A DNA stretch of 10,571 bases. It comes from Methylotenera sp. (lineage in GTDB: Bacteria; Pseudomonadota; Gammaproteobacteria; Burkholderiales; Methylophilaceae). The DNA is taken from the NCBI GenBank assembly GCA_013816325.1, contig JACDEP010000032.1, positions 1 to 10,571 of the forward strand, written 5' to 3'. Position 1 is the first letter of the stretch, and the number at the start of each line of letters is the position of its first letter. Made by a program: the position numbers and the translations under genes. Of the stretch, positions 6,861 to 10,571 are shown one piece after another. Under the pieces are notes generated by a model, which saw nothing but the letters and a program-made list of their open reading frames with translations, made no database searches and was not told the origin of the DNA.

Positions 6861-7528
6861 TATTTAGACCCCCCCTGCGCTTTAGTCGCTTTAGCTTTAA
6901 TGGCTGGACGTACAACAACGTCGCCGCCTTTAGAACCTGGGATGGCACCTTTGATTAACAGCAGGTTGCGCTCTAAATCAACACGAACAACTTCTAAATT
7001 CTGTGTAGTTACTTTAACAGCGCCCAAATGGCCAGGCATGCGTTTACCAGGGAATACTCGACCCGGATCTTGCGCCATACCGATAGATCCTGGTACGTTA
7101 TGTGATTTAGAATTACCGTGAGATGCACGGTTAGATTTGAAATGATGGCGCTTGATAGCACCAGCAAAGCCTTTACCCAAAGAAGTGCCCGTAACGTCAA
7201 CTTTTTGCCCTGCCTGGAAAATATCAACAGTGATATTTGCACCAGCAGTGTAATTGGCTAATACTTCATTGGTTACCGGAAATTCATGTATACCAGCGCC
7301 TGCAGCAGAGCCTGTCTTGGCATAATGCCCAGTCAGCGCTTTGGTGATGCGGCTAGCACGACGTGTACCGTAAGCAACTTGAAGGCCTGTATAGCCATCG
7401 CTTGCGGTCGTCTTGATCTGTGTCACGCGGTTAGGAACAACTTCCAACACGGTTACCGGGATGCTTGCGCCATCTTCAGTAAACACGCGGGTCATACCCA
7501 CTTTGCGACCAATAAGCCCTAAGCTCAT
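6860..7528 (-). CDS. rplC: 50S ribosomal protein L3
   Basis: L3 is one of the two 23S assembly initiators, and its long loop reaches the peptidyl-transferase centre. It has 222 residues, longer than the 209 of E. coli because of short insertions and a C-terminal extension ending QGGSK. MSLGLIGRKVGMTRVFTEDG and DVTGTSLGKGFAGAIKRHHF are diagnostic. In PGSIGMAQDPG, Gln153 aligns with Gln150 of E. coli, the residue methylated by PrmB. The start at 7528 has an AAGGAT ribosome site. Unlike most S10 operons, it is separated from rpsJ by 214 bp and has its own promoter. Confidence 0.97.
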   Translation of the reverse strand: MSLGLIGRKVGMTRVFTEDGASIPVTVLEVVPNRVTQIKTTASDGYTGLQVAYGTRRASRITKALTGHYAKTGSAAGAGIHEFPVTNEVLANYTAGANITVDIFQAGQKVDVTGTSLGKGFAGAIKRHHFKSNRASHGNSKSHNVPGSIGMAQDPGRVFPGKRMPGHLGAVKVTTQNLEVVRVDLERNLLLIKGAIPGSKGGDVVVRPAIKAKATKAQGGSK

Positions 7529-7554
7529 GATCGTATCCTTATTATTTAGTTAAA

Positions 7555-7578
7555 AAGTCGATTACAATTGACCGACTT
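7555..7578 (-). terminator. Attenuator-like hairpin in the rplC leader
   Basis: AAGTCG (7578-7573 on the minus strand) pairs with CGACTT (7560-7555) around a 12-nt loop, and the descending arm runs directly into a row of T (7556-7552). This has the form of a small intrinsic terminator. It lies about 10-33 nt into the transcript predicted from the promoter at 7623-7595 and about 27 nt before the rplC ATG. The stem is only 6 bp, so it would stop some polymerases at most. An attenuation role is inferred. Confidence 0.45.
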
Positions 7579-7594
7579 CTATGAAAGAGCGCGG

Positions 7595-7623
7595 ATTATA
7601 CCGAACTCTCGTTTTGTTTACAA
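7595..7623 (-). promoter_or_regulatory. Sigma70 promoter upstream of rplC, with GC-rich discriminator
   Basis: A perfect TATAAT (7600-7595) stands 17 bp from TTGTAA (7623-7618), a 4/6 match to TTGACA. The bases after the -10 box read CCGCGC, a GC-rich discriminator. In E. coli such discriminators are typical of rRNA and ribosomal-protein promoters inhibited by ppGpp and DksA. The start would be near 7588, giving a leader of about 60 nt before rplC. This is the best-looking promoter in the window. Confidence 0.75.
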
Positions 7624-7651
7624 CAACTTCATTACATTCAAATTTTATTTA

Positions 7652-7732
7652 TGCGCTAGAAGAAACTAGGAGCTGAGCCATGGATAATACAACTAGTACA
7701 GCAAGGCGAAGCGAGTAAGTTAATGCAGCGCA
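7652..7732. repeat. Possible short intergenic repeat element between rpsJ and rplC
   Basis: The 81-bp stretch is bounded by the 6-bp inverted repeat TGCGCT (7652-7657) / AGCGCA (7727-7732) and contains three CTAG tetramers. It accounts for most of the unusual extra length of the rpsJ-rplC gap not taken by the promoter. Its last 25 bases (GCGAGTAAG...ATGCAGC) loosely resemble 10541-10571 upstream of sspB. That it is a dispersed family is a guess; only one full copy is in the window. Confidence 0.25.
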
Positions 7733-7742
7733 GAATTAAAAT

Positions 7743-8051
7743 TTATAACTTGATTTCTACATCTACACCCGCTGGTAGGTCAAGCTTCATCAATGCATCT
7801 ACGGTTTTATCAGTAGGATCAACGATGTCCATCAAACGCTGATGGGTACGAATTTCAAACTGGTCACGTGATGTTTTATTCACGTGTGGTGAACGTAAGA
7901 TATCAAAACGTTCAATACGTGTTGGCAATGGCACTGGGCCCTTTACCACTGCGCCAGTACGTTTAGCTGTTTCTACGATTTCTTGAGCTGATTGATCAAT
8001 CAAACGATAATCAAATGCTTTCAAGCGAATGCGAATTTTTTGAGCTGCCAT
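7743..8051 (-). CDS. rpsJ: 30S ribosomal protein S10 (NusE)
   Basis: S10 is a 30S head protein. As NusE it pairs with NusB in transcription antitermination and binds NusG to couple transcription and translation. It has 102 residues (E. coli 103). KIRIRLKAFDYRLID, IVETAKRTGAVVKGPVPLPT and SPHVNKTSRDQFEIRTHQR are the conserved blocks. The long loop that inserts into the 30S head lies around residues 40-60. The ATG at 8051 has an AAAGGA ribosome site. The gene is set apart from its usual partners: a strong palindrome stands 21 nt upstream after tuf, and a promoter-bearing 214-bp gap stands downstream before rplC. Confidence 0.97.
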   Translation of the reverse strand: MAAQKIRIRLKAFDYRLIDQSAQEIVETAKRTGAVVKGPVPLPTRIERFDILRSPHVNKTSRDQFEIRTHQRLMDIVDPTDKTVDALMKLDLPAGVDVEIKL

Positions 8052-8072
8052 TTTACTTTCCTTTAAAGAGCG

Positions 8073-8098
8073 AAACGGCAGGGTTAACCCTGCCGTTT
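8073..8098 (-). terminator. Perfect palindromic hairpin between tuf and rpsJ
   Basis: AAACGGCAGGG (8073-8083) and CCCTGCCGTTT (8088-8098) are exact reverse complements around the loop TTAA. This is an 11-bp GC-rich stem, 18 bp after the tuf stop. On the minus strand the stem ends GTTTCGCTCTTT, so the U-tract is interrupted and read-through to rpsJ is likely. The stem ends 21 nt before the rpsJ ATG. It is probably a partial terminator or attenuator, or a processing signal. Confidence 0.7.
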
Positions 8099-8116
8099 AA
8101 ATTTAAACACTAAAAT

Positions 8117-9307
8117 TTATTCAATGATCTTAGCAACGACACCAGCACCAACGGTACGGCCACCTTCACGAATCGCGAAGCGTAAGCCGTCTTCCATGGC
8201 GATCGGTGCAATCAATGTGACTGTGATTGACACATTGTCGCCTGGCATGACCATTTCTGTACCTGCTGGCAACTCTACTGCACCGGTTACGTCTGTGGTA
8301 CGGAAGTAGAATTGTGGACGGTAACCTTGGAAGAATGGTGTGTGACGACCGCCTTCATCTTTACCTAGTACGTAGATCTCTGCTGTGAATTTTGTGTGTG
8401 GTTTGATAGAACCTGATTTAGCCAATACTTGACCGCGTTCTACTTCTTCACGTTTGGTACCACGTAACAATACGCCTACGTTGTCGCCTGCTTGACCTTG
8501 GTCTAGCAGTTTGCGGAACATTTCAACGCCTGTACAGGTGGTTTTAAGTGTGTCTTTGATCCCAACGATTTCGATCTCATCACCCACTTTTACAATACCG
8601 CGTTCGATACGACCTGTAACTACAGTACCGCGACCTGAGATTGAGAATACATCTTCTACTGGCATTAGGAAGGTACCGTCAATGGCACGTTCCGGCATTG
8701 GGATGTAGCTGTCTAGGGCTTCTGCCAGTTTAAGGATTGATGGTTCGCCAATTTCTGATTGGTCACCTTCTAGTGCAGCACGTGCTGAACCGGTGATGAT
8801 TGGTGTGTCGTCGCCTGGGAAGTCGTATTTGCTAAGCAAGTCACGTACTTCCATTTCAACAAGTTCTAATAACTCAGCATCATCAACCAAGTCAGCTTTG
8901 TTGAGGTAAACCACGATGTATGGCACGCCTACTTGACGAGCTAACAGGATGTGCTCACGCGTTTGTGGCATTGGGCCATCAGCGGCTGAACATACCAGAA
9001 TAGCGCCGTCCATTTGTGCTGCGCCGGTAATCATGTTTTTAACATAGTCGGCGTGGCCTGGGCAGTCTACGTGGGCGTAGTGGCGTGCTGCTGTTTCGTA
9101 TTCAACGTGCGCAGTATTAATGGTAATACCACGTGCTTTTTCTTCTGGTGCCGCGTCAATTTGGTCGTAAGCTTTGGCTTCACCGCCGAATTTTTTAGAC
9201 AAAATTGTCGTGATCGCTGCTGTTAATGTGGTCTTACCATGGTCAACGTGGCCTATCGTTCCTACGTTAACGTGCGGCTTGGTCCGCTCAAATTTACCTT
9301 TTGCCAT
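8117..9307 (-). CDS. tuf: Translation elongation factor Tu
   Basis: EF-Tu brings aminoacyl-tRNA to the ribosomal A site in a GTP-dependent manner. The protein has 396 residues and is full length. The G domain shows GHVDHGKT (19-26), switch I RGITIN with Thr62, DCPGH (81-85, catalytic His85), NKAD (136-139) and GSA (173-175). Domains 2 and 3 follow from about residue 205, including GRGTVVTGRIERG and PFFQGYRPQFYFRTTDVTG, and it ends VVAKIIE. The ATG at 9307 has AAAGGA 8 nt upstream. Four tRNA genes precede it, as with tufB in E. coli. It is followed by rpsJ, as with tufA in many proteobacteria, so the locus combines both contexts. Confidence 0.98.
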   Translation of the reverse strand: MAKGKFERTKPHVNVGTIGHVDHGKTTLTAAITTILSKKFGGEAKAYDQIDAAPEEKARGITINTAHVEYETAARHYAHVDCPGHADYVKNMITGAAQMDGAILVCSAADGPMPQTREHILLARQVGVPYIVVYLNKADLVDDAELLELVEMEVRDLLSKYDFPGDDTPIITGSARAALEGDQSEIGEPSILKLAEALDSYIPMPERAIDGTFLMPVEDVFSISGRGTVVTGRIERGIVKVGDEIEIVGIKDTLKTTCTGVEMFRKLLDQGQAGDNVGVLLRGTKREEVERGQVLAKSGSIKPHTKFTAEIYVLGKDEGGRHTPFFQGYRPQFYFRTTDVTGAVELPAGTEMVMPGDNVSITVTLIAPIAMEDGLRFAIREGGRTVGAGVVAKIIE

Positions 9308-9430
9308 TTCTTCAGTCCTTTACAATATTTTATTAACCATAAGCTTTATTAGAATTAATAAAACTTGTTCAAATTAAAGTTACTTAAAACAAATCTCAAA
9401 CGCTAGCGCAACATATCCAGCAAAAACAGG

Positions 9431-9505
<75 letters not shown>

Positions 9506-9519
9506 GTTAATTGAAGCTT

Positions 9520-9595
9520 TGGAGCGGGCGACGAGACTCGAACTCGCGACATTCAGTTTGGAAAACTGAAGCTCTACCAACTGAGCTACACCCGC
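9520..9595 (-). tRNA. tRNA-Gly (anticodon TCC)
   Basis: This is a 76-nt tRNA with acceptor GCGGGTG/CGCCCGC (one G-T wobble), D stem GCTC/GAGC, anticodon stem TCAGT/ACTGA with loop TTTCCAA, T arm GCGAG/CTCGT, discriminator T and encoded CCA. The anticodon TCC reads GGA and GGG glycine codons. The order Tyr-Gly-Thr before tuf matches tyrU-glyT-thrT of E. coli. Confidence 0.96.
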
Positions 9596-9759
9596 ATTTA
9601 ACTTGCATGCTTGGGTCTTGCCAATTTGGATTTGCGATAGAGCCAAATCCACACACCCACAAAAACCAACACCAACAGGCTCAAACTACTTACTACGAAT
9701 CTTTAACTGCAATTTAGTATTACAAATCTTGCGACACAAACTTTTCTATGTCACCAATA

Positions 9760-9844
9760 TGGTGGAGGGGGAAGGATTCGAACCTTCGTACTCTGAGAGA
9801 ACGGATTTACAGTCCGTCGCCTTTAACCACTCGGCCACCCCTCC
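9760..9844 (-). tRNA. tRNA-Tyr (anticodon GTA)
   Basis: The 85-nt gene has the long variable arm expected of bacterial tRNA-Tyr. The acceptor is GGAGGGG/CCCCTCC with discriminator A and encoded CCA. The anticodon loop CTGTAAA sits on an ACGGA/TCCGT stem, and the T loop is TTCGAAT. The anticodon GTA reads both tyrosine codons. A 164-bp spacer separates it from tRNA-Gly. That spacer holds only a 7-bp stem (GGATTTG 9628-9634 with CAAATCC 9644-9650), and no gene is visible there. Confidence 0.97.
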
Positions 9845-9916
9845 TAACCGAACCCGCAATTATGCTGATAATTTGACTAGCTGTCAAACGTATAAAGGGA
9901 ATTTGCTAAGAATATT

Positions 9917-9992
9917 TGGTGCCGGATGTCGGAATCGAACTGACGACCTTCGCATTACAAGTGCGCTGCTCTACCAACTGAGCTAATCCGGC
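9917..9992 (-). tRNA. tRNA-Thr (anticodon TGT)
   Basis: The 76-nt cloverleaf has acceptor GCCGGAT/ATCCGGC, discriminator A and encoded CCA. The anticodon loop CTTGTAA carries TGT, which reads ACA and ACG threonine codons. The outermost anticodon-stem pair (G27 with A43) is a mismatch; the other four pairs are sound. It corresponds to thrU, the first gene of the E. coli tufB tRNA cluster. It lies directly after the promoter at 10037-10010. Confidence 0.95.
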
Positions 9993-10009
9993 ATTTAATG
10001 AAGCTGCGT

Positions 10010-10037
10010 ATTATACTGATATTTTTATAAAAGTTAA
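10010..10037 (-). promoter_or_regulatory. Promoter of the tRNA-tuf transcription unit
   Basis: A perfect TATAAT (10015-10010) is preceded, after 16 bp of very AT-rich spacer, by TTAACT (10037-10032), a 4/6 match to the -35 box. The bases after the -10 box, ACGCAGC, are GC-rich, as in stringently controlled stable-RNA promoters. The predicted start near 10003 is about 11 nt before mature tRNA-Thr(TGT). The -35 box abuts the sspB stop codon, and I see no terminator between them. Confidence 0.65.
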
Positions 10038-10038
10038 G

Positions 10039-10464
10039 CTACTTTACGATAGTTAATGTAGGTTTTTTAGTATTTATTTTTTTGGTGGCTTCTGACGCGC
10101 TATCGCTAGCAGGAACTGCTTCCACTGCTTGTGCTGATTTAGGAGCCTCCTCGCCGATTTCAAAAAACATGCCTTGTCCATTCTCACGGGCGAAGATGCC
10201 TTTTATTGCACTCATGGGCACATAGATATTTTGTGATACTCCGCCAAAACGAGCAGAAAATACGACCGCTTCGTTATCCATATGCAAATCTTTGGTCGCT
10301 GCATAATTGAGATTCAAAACGATTTCACCTTTTTTCACATAGCCCATAGGTACGCGCGTCAGGCTATTCACCGCAACTAATAGATGTGGGGTCAAGCCAC
10401 TGTCTACGCACCATTCATGAATGGCGCGTAGCATGTAAGATTTAGTTGAAATCAAATCACTCAT
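10039..10464 (-). CDS. sspB: ClpXP protease specificity-enhancing factor SspB
   Basis: SspB is a dimeric adaptor that binds ssrA-tagged proteins released from stalled ribosomes and delivers them to ClpXP. It has 141 residues (E. coli 165). The substrate-binding domain fills about residues 1-105: TKSYMLRAIHEWCVDSGLTP, VPMGYVKKGEIVLNLN and AVVFSARFGGVSQNIYVPM match the E. coli protein closely. A short Ala/Ser-rich linker follows. The C-terminal ClpX-binding tail KPTLTIVK corresponds to E. coli RPALRVVK. The linker is shorter than in E. coli, which explains the length. No good Shine-Dalgarno precedes the ATG at 10464. The partner gene sspA, if adjacent, lies beyond the right edge. Confidence 0.93.
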   Translation of the reverse strand: MSDLISTKSYMLRAIHEWCVDSGLTPHLLVAVNSLTRVPMGYVKKGEIVLNLNYAATKDLHMDNEAVVFSARFGGVSQNIYVPMSAIKGIFARENGQGMFFEIGEEAPKSAQAVEAVPASDSASEATKKINTKKPTLTIVK

Positions 10465-10571
10465 ACTAATTAAATCTTGAAATGTTTAATCTAGACAAGA
10501 CGCAAGAAGGAATTAACGAGGAAGTGTATATGTTATACATAACGAGATAATTTTTTCATGCAACTAAGTAT

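Noticed and set aside
7009..7242. Minus-strand 77-codon frame inside rplC
   Set aside because: It is an out-of-frame shadow of rplC with no ribosome site or recognisable family.
7649..7681. Ten-codon leader peptide (MAQLLVSSSA) between rpsJ and rplC
   Set aside because: It has no ribosome site, lies upstream of the rplC promoter, and is as short as chance frames.
9345..9372. Separate tuf promoter TTGAAC-16 bp-AATAAA between tRNA-Thr(GGT) and tuf
   Set aside because: The -10 match is poor and the region is simply AT-rich; co-transcription with the tRNAs from the promoter at 10037-10010 explains expression.
9628..9650. Seven-bp stem in the tRNA-Gly to tRNA-Tyr spacer
   Set aside because: It has no U-tract and a 9-nt loop; it may affect processing of the tRNA precursor but is too weak to call a terminator.
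9511..9986. Plus-strand open frames of 68 and 127 codons across the tRNA cluster
   Set aside because: They run through the complements of three clear tRNA genes; the translations (for example RRDSNSRHSV and GCRNRTDDLR) are the well-known false proteins read antisense to tRNAs.

Overview
The window is a ribosomal-protein and translation-factor locus from a betaproteobacterium. Family-level placement in or near the Methylophilaceae (Methylotenera/Methylophilus-like) is an inference from moderate GC, protein similarity by eye and the SspB plus tRNA-tuf context. Every gene lies on the minus strand, so transcription runs from high to low coordinates.

Layout in transcription order. (1) 10571-10465 is a non-coding leader with a small hairpin. 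(2) sspB (10464-10039) encodes the ClpXP adaptor. (3) A sigma70-like promoter (10037-10010) is followed by four CCA-encoded tRNA genes: Thr(TGT), Tyr(GTA), Gly(TCC) and Thr(GGT). (4) tuf (EF-Tu) follows, ending in a perfect 26-bp palindrome that acts as terminator or attenuator. (5) rpsJ comes next. (6) A 214-bp gap holds a short repeat-like element, a very good promoter with a GC-rich discriminator, and a small attenuator-like hairpin. (7) The remaining S10 operon is rplC-rplD-rplW-rplB-rpsS-rplV-rpsC-rplP-rpmC-rpsQ. (8) A 213-bp gap holds the spc promoter and a long, strongly folded leader. (9) The spc operon start is rplN-rplX-rplE-rpsN-rpsH-rplF, then the first 40 codons of rplR, which runs off the left edge.

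The genes work as one programme. EF-Tu and the tRNAs deliver amino acids to the ribosome, the S10/spc genes build both subunits, and spacing within the operons is tight. Most Shine-Dalgarno sequences overlap the preceding stop codon, so translation is probably coupled. SspB is a protein-quality-control adaptor that feeds ssrA-tagged products of stalled ribosomes to ClpXP.

I see no undescribed defence, mobile or biosynthetic system. The points worth a second look are the junction of a tufB-type tRNA cluster directly to the S10 operon (a tuf-tuf recombination or an assembly collapse), the promoter that separates rpsJ from rplC, and the folded spc leader.
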